From assembly GCF_000422265.1 (NCBI RefSeq), contig NZ_KE383812.1, forward strand, positions 262,091 to 326,090: a stretch of DNA of 64,000 bases, read 5' to 3'. Of the stretch, positions 27,071 to 36,275 are shown piece after piece; within the stretch, counting starts at the first letter, position 1; every line of letters starts with the position of its first letter. The stretch is from Kaistella palustris DSM 21579 (lineage in GTDB: Bacteria > Bacteroidota > Bacteroidia > Flavobacteriales > Weeksellaceae). Under the pieces are notes generated by a model. That model saw only the letters and a list, made by a program, of their open reading frames with translations, was not told the DNA's origin and made no database searches. Made by a program: the position numbers and the translations under genes.

Positions 27071-28276
27071 ATGGAACTCATTCACAGAAACTTACTGATC
27101 GGAATTCACGACGCACTGCAGGAAACATTTTTCGAAGACCGGAAATATGCAGACAAAGTGGTGGAAAGACTACTGAAAAGCCACAAACAATGGGGCAGCG
27201 AAGACCGAAAAGTTGTTGCACAGATCTTCTACGACATCATCCGCTGGAAAAAACGGCTGGAATATTATATGGGCGAAGGCGCAAAGCCCACGAACATTTA
27301 TAAAATGATCCTCGCCTATTGCCTCTGGACCAAAACACACTACAAGAAATTTGAAGAGTTCGACGGTATAAAAACCGCTGACATCATCAATAAGCTGAAG
27401 AAAAACACCGTTCCTACGAAGGCAATTGAACACTCGATCCCCGAATGGCTGGCTGAAACCCTTGAAAAAGAATTGGGCAGGAAATGGGAAAAAGAAATGA
27501 GTGCGCTGAACGAACAGGCACCGACGGTACTGCGTGTAAATACATTGAAAACAACAGCCAGAGAACTGATCTCTGATCTGCGCGATGAAAATGTGGAAGC
27601 ATTCGCGGTTCACAATTATCCCGATGCCGTGCAGCTGCAGGAAAAGAAAAACGTGTTTTTAACTTCTGCCTTCAAAGACGGACTTTTTGAAGTTCAGGAT
27701 GCCTCTTCACAGAAAATCGGTGAACTTCTCGACGTTAGAGAAGGCATGCGCGTGGTGGATGTCTGCGCGGGCGCAGGCGGAAAAACGCTGCATTTGGCGT
27801 CGCTGATGAAAAACAAAGGTCAGATCATCGCACTCGATATATATGAATGGAAACTCGCGGAACTGAAAAGACGCGCAAAACGAGCTGGAGCGCACAATAT
27901 TGAAACGCGCTTTATCGACGACAATAAAGTCATTAAAAGACTGCATGGCACCGCCGACCGCCTGCTCATCGACTCGCCGTGTTCCGGCTTGGGTGTCTTA
28001 AAAAGAAATCCCGATTCCAAATGGAAAATCGATCAGCAATTCATCGACCGCATTAAAAAAGAACAGCAGGAAATTTTGCAGGATTATTCTAAGATTTTGA
28101 AAAAAGGCGGAAAAATGATTTACGCAACCTGTTCTATTTTGCCGAGTGAAAACAACGAACAGGTAGAACTTTTCCTGAAGAACAACGAAGGATATTCGCT
28201 CATCAAGGAGGAAAAGATGATGCCGAGCGAAGGTTTCGATGGGTTTTATATGGCGTTGATCGAGAGAAAAGCCTGA
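27071..28276 (+). CDS. RsmB/NOP family RNA 5-methylcytosine methyltransferase
   Basis: 401 residues. An N-terminal NusB-like helical domain (about 1-140) is followed by the Rossmann methyltransferase: VVDVCAGAGGKTLHLA (SAM site), the catalytic DSPCSGLGVL motif IV and TCSILPSENNEQV motif VI cysteine. It methylates C5 of a cytosine in rRNA, probably 16S. The name rsmB is probable but not proven by sequence alone. Confidence 0.92.
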   Translation: MELIHRNLLIGIHDALQETFFEDRKYADKVVERLLKSHKQWGSEDRKVVAQIFYDIIRWKKRLEYYMGEGAKPTNIYKMILAYCLWTKTHYKKFEEFDGIKTADIINKLKKNTVPTKAIEHSIPEWLAETLEKELGRKWEKEMSALNEQAPTVLRVNTLKTTARELISDLRDENVEAFAVHNYPDAVQLQEKKNVFLTSAFKDGLFEVQDASSQKIGELLDVREGMRVVDVCAGAGGKTLHLASLMKNKGQIIALDIYEWKLAELKRRAKRAGAHNIETRFIDDNKVIKRLHGTADRLLIDSPCSGLGVLKRNPDSKWKIDQQFIDRIKKEQQEILQDYSKILKKGGKMIYATCSILPSENNEQVELFLKNNEGYSLIKEEKMMPSEGFDGFYMALIERKA

Positions 28277-28305
28277 TTTTTCAGGAGCAGAAAATTTTAA
28301 GATTT

Positions 28306-28390
28306 TCCGAAGGGTACGCCCGCTGTACGTTACAATTCCTCGGTGCGGCTGGCGCCGCGCCTGCGGGATTTTCACTGCCATCGGGGCTAG
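28306..28390 (-). repeat. Dispersed intergenic element, copy 4
   Basis: On the minus strand: CTAGCCCCGATGGCAGTGAA, AATCCCGC, a hairpin from GGCGCGGC/GCCGCACC and GAGGAATTGTAACGTACAGC, then GGGCGTACCC. It shares both halves with copies 1-3. It lies directly before the palindrome array. Confidence 0.7.
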
Positions 28391-28473
28391 AATTGAGGTT
28401 TCATTTTATTCCGCGGGGAAGTAGAAAAACGATGCGCTATTTTCGGGCGCAGTCATTTTCAGTGGAGAATTTT

Positions 28474-28915
28474 ATAGATAGCGTTCCTACGGAACGCCTG
28501 CGTTACCCCCTCACGCAGTTTTTTAAACACAGATAGCGTTCCTACGGAACGCGTGCGCAATTACCAATTCTTTGTTACACAGATGGCGTTTCTACGGAAC
28601 GCTTTTTTACACTCATACAACTACGCTACACAGATAGCGTTCCTACGGAACGCGTGCGCAAATTGCAAATTCTTTGTTACACATATAGCGTTCCTACGGA
28701 ACGCTTTATTGTACGGCGCAATCAAACAGATGCAACACAGATGGCGTTCCTACTGAACGTCTTTTGCCGAGGTAATTAAATATTTCACACAGAAAGCGTT
28801 CCTGCGAAACACCTCTTTTACACTTCAAGCAACTTCTTTATAAAGATAGCGTTCCTACGGAACGCGTGCGCAATTACCAATTCTTTGTTACACAGATGGC
28901 GTTCCTACGGAACGC
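28474..28915. repeat. Array of nine regularly spaced palindromes (GCGTTCCTACGGAACGC)
   Basis: The 806-base gap between the RsmB-like and oxidoreductase genes contains nine copies of a 17-base perfect palindrome at 28481, 28536, 28586, 28637, 28688, 28744, 28796, 28849 and 28899. Start-to-start distances are 55, 50, 51, 51, 56, 52, 53 and 50. Five or six copies are exact; those at 28744 and 28796 are degenerate. Most are preceded by ACACAGATA/G, giving a ~26-base repeat and 24-30-base spacers. The spacers at 28553-28585 and 28866-28898 are identical, and 28654-28687 is close. Each unit can form a 7-bp hairpin with a UAC loop in RNA or DNA. The rest of the gap (28916-29082) shows nothing further. 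Confidence 0.9.
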
Positions 28916-29082
28916 CGAGCTACAGCAGCACTGTTTTCGATTACCGAACTCAACGTTCTATCGGCAATACTTAGCCGGAAAAAAAACCCAACTGTACTTT
29001 AAATTAAAAAAAAAGAGATGCCACCCACAATAGTTTTTATTTTTGTTCCCTGTTGCAGTACGCTTCTTGCTTAGAAAGGTGC

Positions 29083-30675
29083 ATGAATCGCAAAGAATTT
29101 ATACAGACAGGCAGCCTCGGCGTTGCGGCACTTTTCTTTTTGGGCAGCAGCAGTTTATTTGGAAACACTCCCCATCCGGGAAATCAGAACCGGGAAAATA
29201 AAACCATCATACTGCAAAAAGATACCGTTATCATTGGTTCCGGTTATGGCGGTTCTGTCGCAGCATTGCGTTTGTGCGAAAAAAATATTCCCGTAACACT
29301 TCTCGAAATGGGTTTAAACTGGGAAAAATCGGGTGAAAAATTTTCCACCATGATCAATCCGGGACATTCTGCAGCCTGGTTAAAATCAAAAACGATCGCG
29401 CCTTTTTTCAATCTTTTCAGTTTAGAAAAATTTACAGGAGCTTTAGACCGACTCGATTTTGAACATATCAAAATCTGGCTTGGTCGCGGAGTTGGAGGCG
29501 GTTCTCTCGTCAACGGCGGAATGGCAGTAACGCCGAAAAAAGAATATTTCCGGGAAATTTTCCCGACTTTAGATACTGAAAAATTTTACTCCACATATTT
29601 TCCTTTAGCCAATAAAGAACTCAAAACAAATGTCGCTTCGGAAGAATTTTTAGAAGATTGCGACTTTTATAAATTTACCAGAGTCGGGGAAGAAGAGGCA
29701 AAAAAAGCCGGGTTTAAAACTGTTTGTGTTCCAAATGTGTACGATTTTAAATATATGGAAAAGGAATATAAAAATGAAGTTCCACGTTCCGCTTTAGCCG
29801 GAGAAGTGATTTATGGAAATAATCACGGCAAAAATTCTCTGGACAAAACCTACCTGAAAAAAGCTTCTGACACGGGAAATTTAGAAATTCTGGATCTTCA
29901 TCAGGTGAACTACATCACGCAAAATCCGGACAAAACTTATTCGCTGGATGTTTCGGTTATCAATACAAAAGGTGAGGAAATTCAGCACAAGATCATCAAC
30001 ACAAAAAAATTAATTCTTTCCGCCGGAACAATGGGTTCAAACGAATTGCTCCTCAAATCAAATGCGAAAACTCAGTTTCCCATCGATGAAAATGTGGGCA
30101 AAGAATGGGGAAATAATGGAAATTTTATGACGGGAAGAAATTGGGTCAAAGCATTTTCGGGCGGAACCGGATTTCAGCAATCCACCATTCCTGTTGGCGG
30201 AATTGATCATTGGGAAGATGAAAAAAAACCATTTTTTGTGGAAATCGCACCTTTACCGATGGGAATGAATGTGGCGACTTCACTTTATTTAATGGTGAAT
30301 AAATTGAAAAAATTTGGCGACGTAAAATATGATCTGAAAACCGACAAGCTTCAATTAAACTGGAACGAATCGCACACTGAACATATGAAAGACAACGCAA
30401 AATATTTTCTGCGAACCATGAATAAAGCCAATGGTGGAACAAGATCGCACCTGCTTTTTGACAATGGTTTCGGTGCAGATGTTTGCTATCATCCTTTGGG
30501 TGGAATTGTTTTGGGAAAAGCGACAGACAATTTCGGAAGATTAAATGGTCATGAAAATTTTTACGTCGTGGATGGCTCTTTAATTCCGGGAACAATTGGC
30601 GTGAATCCTTTCATAACCATTACTGCCCTTGCAGAATATTGTATGGAAGAAATTCTGGAAAAGGATTTTAGTTAA
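29083..30675 (+). CDS. GMC family oxidoreductase (cholesterol-oxidase-like)
   Basis: 530 residues from ATG 29083 (RBS-like AGAAAGG just before); a longer TTG start at 29053 is rejected. A signal-like N-terminus (MNRKEFIQTGSLGVAALFFLG) precedes an FAD Rossmann motif VIIGSGYGGSVAALRL, GRGVGGGSLVNGG and the C-terminal VDGSLIPGTIGVNPFITITALAE block. This pattern is that of class I cholesterol oxidases and related alcohol oxidases. Substrate in this organism unknown. Export is likely, with a cofactor that may require folding before secretion, but no twin Arg is seen. Confidence 0.88.
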   Translation: MNRKEFIQTGSLGVAALFFLGSSSLFGNTPHPGNQNRENKTIILQKDTVIIGSGYGGSVAALRLCEKNIPVTLLEMGLNWEKSGEKFSTMINPGHSAAWLKSKTIAPFFNLFSLEKFTGALDRLDFEHIKIWLGRGVGGGSLVNGGMAVTPKKEYFREIFPTLDTEKFYSTYFPLANKELKTNVASEEFLEDCDFYKFTRVGEEEAKKAGFKTVCVPNVYDFKYMEKEYKNEVPRSALAGEVIYGNNHGKNSLDKTYLKKASDTGNLEILDLHQVNYITQNPDKTYSLDVSVINTKGEEIQHKIINTKKLILSAGTMGSNELLLKSNAKTQFPIDENVGKEWGNNGNFMTGRNWVKAFSGGTGFQQSTIPVGGIDHWEDEKKPFFVEIAPLPMGMNVATSLYLMVNKLKKFGDVKYDLKTDKLQLNWNESHTEHMKDNAKYFLRTMNKANGGTRSHLLFDNGFGADVCYHPLGGIVLGKATDNFGRLNGHENFYVVDGSLIPGTIGVNPFITITALAEYCMEEILEKDFS

Positions 30676-30698
30676 CTTTTTTTTAAATTTTTAGATAT

Positions 30699-30729
30699 AA
30701 AAAACACTTCCAAATCGGAAGTGTTTTTG
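30699..30729. terminator. Bidirectional terminator between the oxidoreductase and T9SS cargo genes
   Basis: AAAAACACTTCC (30700-30711) pairs perfectly with GGAAGTGTTTTT (30717-30728) around AAATC. Confidence 0.88.
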
Positions 30730-30751
30730 ATTTTAAAAATAGAAGAAATCT

Positions 30752-33700
30752 CTAATTCTTAATAAATTTAGAGTTCACCACACCACTTTCTGTGTAGATT
30801 TTAATCAGATACATTCCTTTCATCAGATTCGAAACCGAAACGTTTTTCGCTTTACCGTCAGCAGATATTACCAGCTTCCCGCTCAGGTCAAAAATCGCTA
30901 TTTTAGAAATCTTTTGCTGGGTTTCGATATTTAGAATATCGGATGTTGGGTTTGGATAAAGTGTGGTGACAAAAGCTTTTGTTTCCCCTGAAGCAAGAAT
31001 CCGGGATTGTGTAACAGCGATTGTTTTAGAAGAAACACCTGTTCCGGAAATCATCACGTTGGCGGTGCGGTCCACACCCGAAACATTTGCCGTGGCCAAC
31101 ATGATGATTTTTGCGTCACCATTTCCGTTGATTGAATTTTTAAAATTATTTTTTTCAGTTAAACTCATGAACGAAAGATTCAGCCAGGACTGATCACTGC
31201 CGGCAATCCAATCTACGTTATTTAGAAGATCGAAACTGAAAGTGTTGCTGTTATCGGGATCGTTCCCAATGGTAATATTGTTGAGCTGTAAGTAATCTTT
31301 CGTCGGTGTTAAATAGTACGTGTCTAAATCACCAAAAGTCGCAATATACATGCTGGAAGCCCTGTTGTACGCAATCGGATAATTTAAAAGGTTATCTTGA
31401 GTGGTGAAACCGGTCACATTTATTTTATCATTACCCATAACATCAATAAAGTTGGAACCGTAGGGCGCAAAATCTACAGGTTTGAAATATTTCAGATTAC
31501 CGGAAGTATCAAGTTTCATTAAAACTTTGTTTCCAGAAACCGCATCGAAAGTGTATTCTGTACCGTTAAGGTTGAGTTTATCCTTAGCGTAAAAATACGA
31601 ATAGACGTTTTTATTCTCATCCAGTTCTATATTCGTATAAGCGCCCGTGTTAGCCTGGCTGGTGTGAAAGGGTTCCTGCCATATCACATTTCCTGCCGTA
31701 GAAACCTTTGCCACAAAAGGCATATATGTTACATTGGGATAAATTCTGGGTACCGGAAGTAAATCGAGTCCGACAAAATCTGTGTTTTTGTCCGCAAAAT
31801 AATTTCCCATAACTACAAAATCACTGCCGTCGAAAACGACATCATTTGGCCACGCATAATTATAGTTAGCGGAATTGGCGTAGAAATTTTTGCCCCAGAT
31901 CACATTTCCGGAATTATTAAATTTCAGCATAAGGTGATCTGTGTGATCCGAATTGGTAGGAATCGTAATTCCATCGAAGACATAGTCGTCACCGGAATAA
32001 TTGATAGGCTCAGAGAAAACATACAAATTATTCTGTGCATCGAATACAGGAATAAAAGAGTAAATACCTACATCATAACTTTTGCCGTAAATATAATCAC
32101 CGGCCGCACCAAGTTTAACCATTGAGAGATTTCCCTGCATTTGATGGCCATCTAACATAAAACCCCCATCGCCCACAATGTAAACATCGCCATTTCCATC
32201 GGTTGTAACACTTGCGCGCAGCGATTCGGAGCCTGCAAATTGTTTGGTCCACAGAAGCAGGCCCTCTTTGTCTACTTTTATCAGAACTTTTTCATTTGGT
32301 TGCATCTGCGCGGTGAAATTCACCACAGTTCCTGCAGCGTCTGTAAATGAAGAATTATAACCCCCAAGATTGGCCAGCAACAAAAGGTTATCATATTTAT
32401 CAACAGCTGCAAAGTCGCCTGAAATTCCTAGTTCTCCTTTGCCGCAGTCACGCGTAAAAGTCGCGAACCACTTCGGTAAACCATCAGCCCCCAATCGGGT
32501 GACCGCACGCGAAAACATGCCCGGCTCCATACCATATTGCTTGCCAAAAAAGTTCGCGCTGCCTTCTGCGAGAGCGGTTACGAACATATCGCTTTTAGCA
32601 GAGGAGAGATGCTTCTGGAATTGATAAGAGAAAGTTCCACCCACTGCGGCATTCTTTGCTTTTGTCCACATTTGACTGCCCGTGGTCGCTTGACGTATGG
32701 ATGTGACGAAAACCCTTTTGTTTAGCACGATCGTTTCCGAATATTGATTTTTATTCGAGCTCAATTTAAATCCGTAAAAAAGAGGCTGCGCTCCGCCCAC
32801 ATAATTTCCGGCATTATCGGACTGTAACAGAAAAGAGTAAGGCAGATTTGCCGAAGCCGGGTCAGGCGTAGTGATTGAAGAATTGGAATTAGTAAAACCG
32901 GCCGCAATTCTATTCCGGTCATTAGCGGAAATTAAAAGATTAAAGCCCGCGGAAGTCGCAATAAGTTTAGATGAAAAAAAATCCGCCCTTGGGAAAGAAC
33001 CGGCATCTCTGCTAAAAGCCCCGGAGGAACGGAAAAAATCTACGGTTTGGAGGTTAGCATCTATTTTTGCCGTAAAGTAATAAAGCTTATTATAATCAAA
33101 GGAAGCATTAGGATTGTACGTATAAGACACGGTCTGGTTTCCTGCGATAAGATTTAGTGCGGATTTATTAAAACCTGTGAAAATCAACTTTTCATCGCTG
33201 CCAAAAGTGATCTCGCTAATGACGGGCGAAATGGTGTCTTCTGACGTTTTACAGGCAGCCGTGAAGTTTGCATTCTTATCACCCTTTACGATGAAAGCTG
33301 TGCGGTAGGAGATAATTTCTGAACCCAAAACTACGTCGCTGAGATTGGCTGCTCCCGAGATATATAAATCAGAATTGCGCAAAGCGACAGACTGAATCTC
33401 TGCACCATAATTTTTTTCAAAAATAAGTGTTCCTGTTTGATCATTAAGCCTCGTCAGTTTATTGTTGTTGACTATAAAAGTGTCTACACCATCACTTACC
33501 ACTTTAGTTCGCGACAAAGAATTATAACCGTTCTCGAAGTATTGCACCCAGACTGCATTACCGCCCGGATTAATTTTCATTAAAAAAGCATCATTCGGAT
33601 TTGCAGACGTAACCGTTTCAGCGCCCGCCGTAAGGCTTCCTTTAAATTGCCCGAAAACATATAAATTCTCAGCAGCGTCTACAGAAACATATCTCGGCGT

Positions 33701-34006
33701 TACGATGCCGTTTGCTCCGGCATTAAAAGTTTTAAACCATACATTGGATCCGCCTGTAGCGTCCGATTTCAAAATAAACAGGTCATCCAAACCAACAGAT
33801 GTTGCAGACAAACCATCAAAGCCCACTTCCGAGGAATTCATGGTGCCGATATGGTATGCAAAGTTGTCTGAGAGTTCTACCAAAGAAAGTTCGCTGCCTC
33901 TCACCGTATTCAACTGGAATAATCTGGTATTCGACGGCGCAGTTTGCGAAAATGAAAGTGTTGAGAAAACACAGAGGAGCAGTAGGGAGAGTATATTTTT
34001 GGTCAT
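30752..34006 (-). CDS. Large T9SS-secreted beta-propeller-like protein A
   Basis: 1084 residues. A signal peptide (MTKNILSLLLLCVFSTLSFSQ) is followed by repeated units of the kind LYVFGQFKG ... FLMKINPGGNAVWVQYF, LVKL/LLWTKQF and LMLKFNNSGNVIWGKNFY, like SBBP beta-propeller repeats. A linker domain (about 900-1000) with SWLNLSFMSL precedes the last 70 residues, a type A sorting domain (TLYPNPTSDIL ... KFIKN). Exported by the T9SS; likely a cell-surface or released structural or adhesive protein. It follows its paralogue by 26 bases and shares its C-terminal half. Confidence 0.9.
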   Translation of the reverse strand: MTKNILSLLLLCVFSTLSFSQTAPSNTRLFQLNTVRGSELSLVELSDNFAYHIGTMNSSEVGFDGLSATSVGLDDLFILKSDATGGSNVWFKTFNAGANGIVTPRYVSVDAAENLYVFGQFKGSLTAGAETVTSANPNDAFLMKINPGGNAVWVQYFENGYNSLSRTKVVSDGVDTFIVNNNKLTRLNDQTGTLIFEKNYGAEIQSVALRNSDLYISGAANLSDVVLGSEIISYRTAFIVKGDKNANFTAACKTSEDTISPVISEITFGSDEKLIFTGFNKSALNLIAGNQTVSYTYNPNASFDYNKLYYFTAKIDANLQTVDFFRSSGAFSRDAGSFPRADFFSSKLIATSAGFNLLISANDRNRIAAGFTNSNSSITTPDPASANLPYSFLLQSDNAGNYVGGAQPLFYGFKLSSNKNQYSETIVLNKRVFVTSIRQATTGSQMWTKAKNAAVGGTFSYQFQKHLSSAKSDMFVTALAEGSANFFGKQYGMEPGMFSRAVTRLGADGLPKWFATFTRDCGKGELGISGDFAAVDKYDNLLLLANLGGYNSSFTDAAGTVVNFTAQMQPNEKVLIKVDKEGLLLWTKQFAGSESLRASVTTDGNGDVYIVGDGGFMLDGHQMQGNLSMVKLGAAGDYIYGKSYDVGIYSFIPVFDAQNNLYVFSEPINYSGDDYVFDGITIPTNSDHTDHLMLKFNNSGNVIWGKNFYANSANYNYAWPNDVVFDGSDFVVMGNYFADKNTDFVGLDLLPVPRIYPNVTYMPFVAKVSTAGNVIWQEPFHTSQANTGAYTNIELDENKNVYSYFYAKDKLNLNGTEYTFDAVSGNKVLMKLDTSGNLKYFKPVDFAPYGSNFIDVMGNDKINVTGFTTQDNLLNYPIAYNRASSMYIATFGDLDTYYLTPTKDYLQLNNITIGNDPDNSNTFSFDLLNNVDWIAGSDQSWLNLSFMSLTEKNNFKNSINGNGDAKIIMLATANVSGVDRTANVMISGTGVSSKTIAVTQSRILASGETKAFVTTLYPNPTSDILNIETQQKISKIAIFDLSGKLVISADGKAKNVSVSNLMKGMYLIKIYTESGVVNSKFIKN

Positions 34007-34032
34007 TTTATAATTTTTAGAGCGATAATAAT

Positions 34033-36063
34033 TTAGTTTTTCATAAATTTAGAGTTAACAACGCCCTTTTCGGTGTACAGCTTGATCAGGTACATTCCTT
34101 TAGTAAGAAGCGCTACAGAAACCTGTTTGGTACCTCCGTCGGCAGTTTTTAAAAGTTTTCCGCTTAGGTCGAAGATTTCTATTTTCGAAATTCTCTGCTG
34201 GGTTTCGATATTTAAAATGTCTGAAGTGGGATTTGGATATAAGGTGGTGACAAAAGCTTTTGTTTCTCCTGTCGCTAAAATTCCTGACTGAGTAACAGCG
34301 ATTGTCTTGGCAGCCACAGCGCCGTCTCCGGAGAGTAAAACATTAGCAGTTCTCGTGGCGCCTGTATTATTTGTTTCCGCAGTTAATGAGATTTTTGCAT
34401 CGCCAAAATCAGAAATTGTATTTGAAGGTGCATTTTTCTCGGCGAGTTTTATAAAAGTTAAACTCAGCCGGGACTGATCGCTTGCTGCAGTCCAGTTAAC
34501 ATTGTTGACTGAATCAAAAGAAAAAACATTGTTATTTTCTGGATTATTGGTTATTTCTACGTTAGATAGACTTAGGAAATTGTCTTCAGCCGTAAGATAT
34601 TTTGAATCTAAATTGCCAAATGTCGCCAGATAATATTTTGGACTGGCAGTATTGGTTAGCGTATAATTTAAAAAACTGTTCTGCCACGTTACTGCGCTTA
34701 CATTCAACTTGTCGTTCCCCATAACATCAATACTTCTGGAATGGTAATAGTTTACACCTGCGCCGCTTTCTCCGCCCGAATCTACCGCTCGCAGATATTT
34801 AACATTTCCGTTGGAGTCAAATTTTGTAAGTACTTTATTCCCTGCAACTGCATCGAACACATATTCTGTATTATCGAAAAATATTTTATCTTTAAAATTG
34901 AAGTAACCATAGATATTTTTATTTTCATCTACATTAATATTTGTGTAAAAACCTGAACTTGTGCTTTTCGACGTTGCTATCGCTTTCTGCCAGATCACAT
35001 TGCCTGAAAAATCAATTTTAGCGATAAAACCCTGCACGTTCGAAGTCAAATATGTTGCAGGTATTAGCACATTCCCAAGTCCTACATAGTTCTCATCGGT
35101 AACCGAATCTTTAAATAAATTTCCCATTACTACGAAGTGAGTTCCATCACATACCGCATCATTCATCCAGCTGTAAGAGAATTTCGCGTTATCTGTATAG
35201 AAGTTTTTGCCCCAGATCACATTTCCATCTGCATTAAATTTCAACATAATATTATCCAGCGCATTTGGATTAGACGCGATAGTAACTCCATCAAAAACAT
35301 AAGAAATTATTGTTGAATCATTCATCGGTTCTGTAAAGACATATAGATTATCCTGGGAATCGAGCACCGGGATAAACTGGAACGTCTGCAAACCGTACGA
35401 TTTACTATACAGAATATTTCCAGTGTCGCCGTTCAATTTCAGAATGAATGTTTTGCCGAGATACATCCCGTCGGTCGCAGTACCTTCACCGCCCACTCCC
35501 ACTACATAAATATTACCACTACTGTCGGCTATTAAGGAGGCAGCGATACAGTTGGCAATTTGTTTAGTCCAAATTTTGTTTCCGTTTTTATCTAATCTCA
35601 CAATGATTTTTTGGAAATTATTTCCATTATTAAATGTAAAATTTTCGACGATTTCGGCAGCATCTGTGAACGCAGAACTGGGTGATGACGTGTTAAAAAC
35701 TACTGTAATATTATCTTGCGGATCAACACAGGCGAAATCCGACCTCACATTGCTGCTGACATAATTATCATCCTGACCGATGAATTTTGCATGCCAGATC
35801 GGAATGCCGTCTTTTCCTATTCTGGTAATATATTTTGTATTAAAGATATTGGCAGCTTGCCCGTAATAATTATATCCACCATTTGAACTGACGGTTTGAT
35901 AAATTTCATCTGGTGCTGAAGTAAGATGTTTTATAAAAGAATTGGCATAATATCCCTGCGTTTTAGTCGGCTGAAATAACCGCGTATTTGGCGGAGCAGT
36001 TTGCGAAAACATCAATGTTGAGAAAACACAGATGAACAGTAGGGAGAGGAAATTTCTTTTCAT
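34033..36063 (-). CDS. T9SS-secreted beta-propeller-like protein B (shorter paralogue)
   Basis: 676 residues from ATG 36063 (MKRNFLSLLFICVF), which gives a signal peptide; a frame extension to 36126 is rejected. The signal and first mature residues (SQTAPPNTRLFQ) match protein A (SQTAPSNTRLFQ), then the match jumps to about residue 455 of A (KHLTSA versus KHLSSA) and continues to the end. Repeats such as LMLKFNADGNVIWGKNFY and the sorting domain TLYPNPTSDIL are shared. About 400 N-terminal residues of A are missing. Likely the upstream gene of a two-gene unit. Confidence 0.9.
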   Translation of the reverse strand: MKRNFLSLLFICVFSTLMFSQTAPPNTRLFQPTKTQGYYANSFIKHLTSAPDEIYQTVSSNGGYNYYGQAANIFNTKYITRIGKDGIPIWHAKFIGQDDNYVSSNVRSDFACVDPQDNITVVFNTSSPSSAFTDAAEIVENFTFNNGNNFQKIIVRLDKNGNKIWTKQIANCIAASLIADSSGNIYVVGVGGEGTATDGMYLGKTFILKLNGDTGNILYSKSYGLQTFQFIPVLDSQDNLYVFTEPMNDSTIISYVFDGVTIASNPNALDNIMLKFNADGNVIWGKNFYTDNAKFSYSWMNDAVCDGTHFVVMGNLFKDSVTDENYVGLGNVLIPATYLTSNVQGFIAKIDFSGNVIWQKAIATSKSTSSGFYTNINVDENKNIYGYFNFKDKIFFDNTEYVFDAVAGNKVLTKFDSNGNVKYLRAVDSGGESGAGVNYYHSRSIDVMGNDKLNVSAVTWQNSFLNYTLTNTASPKYYLATFGNLDSKYLTAEDNFLSLSNVEITNNPENNNVFSFDSVNNVNWTAASDQSRLSLTFIKLAEKNAPSNTISDFGDAKISLTAETNNTGATRTANVLLSGDGAVAAKTIAVTQSGILATGETKAFVTTLYPNPTSDILNIETQQRISKIEIFDLSGKLLKTADGGTKQVSVALLTKGMYLIKLYTEKGVVNSKFMKN

Positions 36064-36227
36064 AAATAAATTTCGGTAAATATATTGTTTTATACCCCTC
36101 AACCTAATATTTTTCGCATCAGTCACAGGATTTACGATTCTAACTTAAAATTTTCCTTTTATAAAAATAATACGCGAAAAATATTAACCTATTTGTGTTT
36201 TTTCTTTTCTTTTGTAAAGTTTTACAA

Positions 36228-36235
36228 TATGTTTG
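36228..36235 (+). promoter_or_regulatory. -7 box of asnB
   Basis: TATGTTTG, fitting TAnnTTTG, 40 bases before the chosen start at 36276. A TTTG at 36211-36214 is only 13 bases upstream, too close. Confidence 0.5.
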
Positions 36236-36275
36236 CAACAGAATATTAATTATTAATCATCAACCCATTATAGAT

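Noticed and set aside
28474..28915. CRISPR array
   Set aside because: The unit is a pure 17-bp palindrome with degenerate copies in the middle, the spacers include exact duplicates, and no cas gene is present within the window.
36195..36275. Extended N-terminus for asnB
   Set aside because: An extension would bury Cys2, the glutaminase nucleophile.
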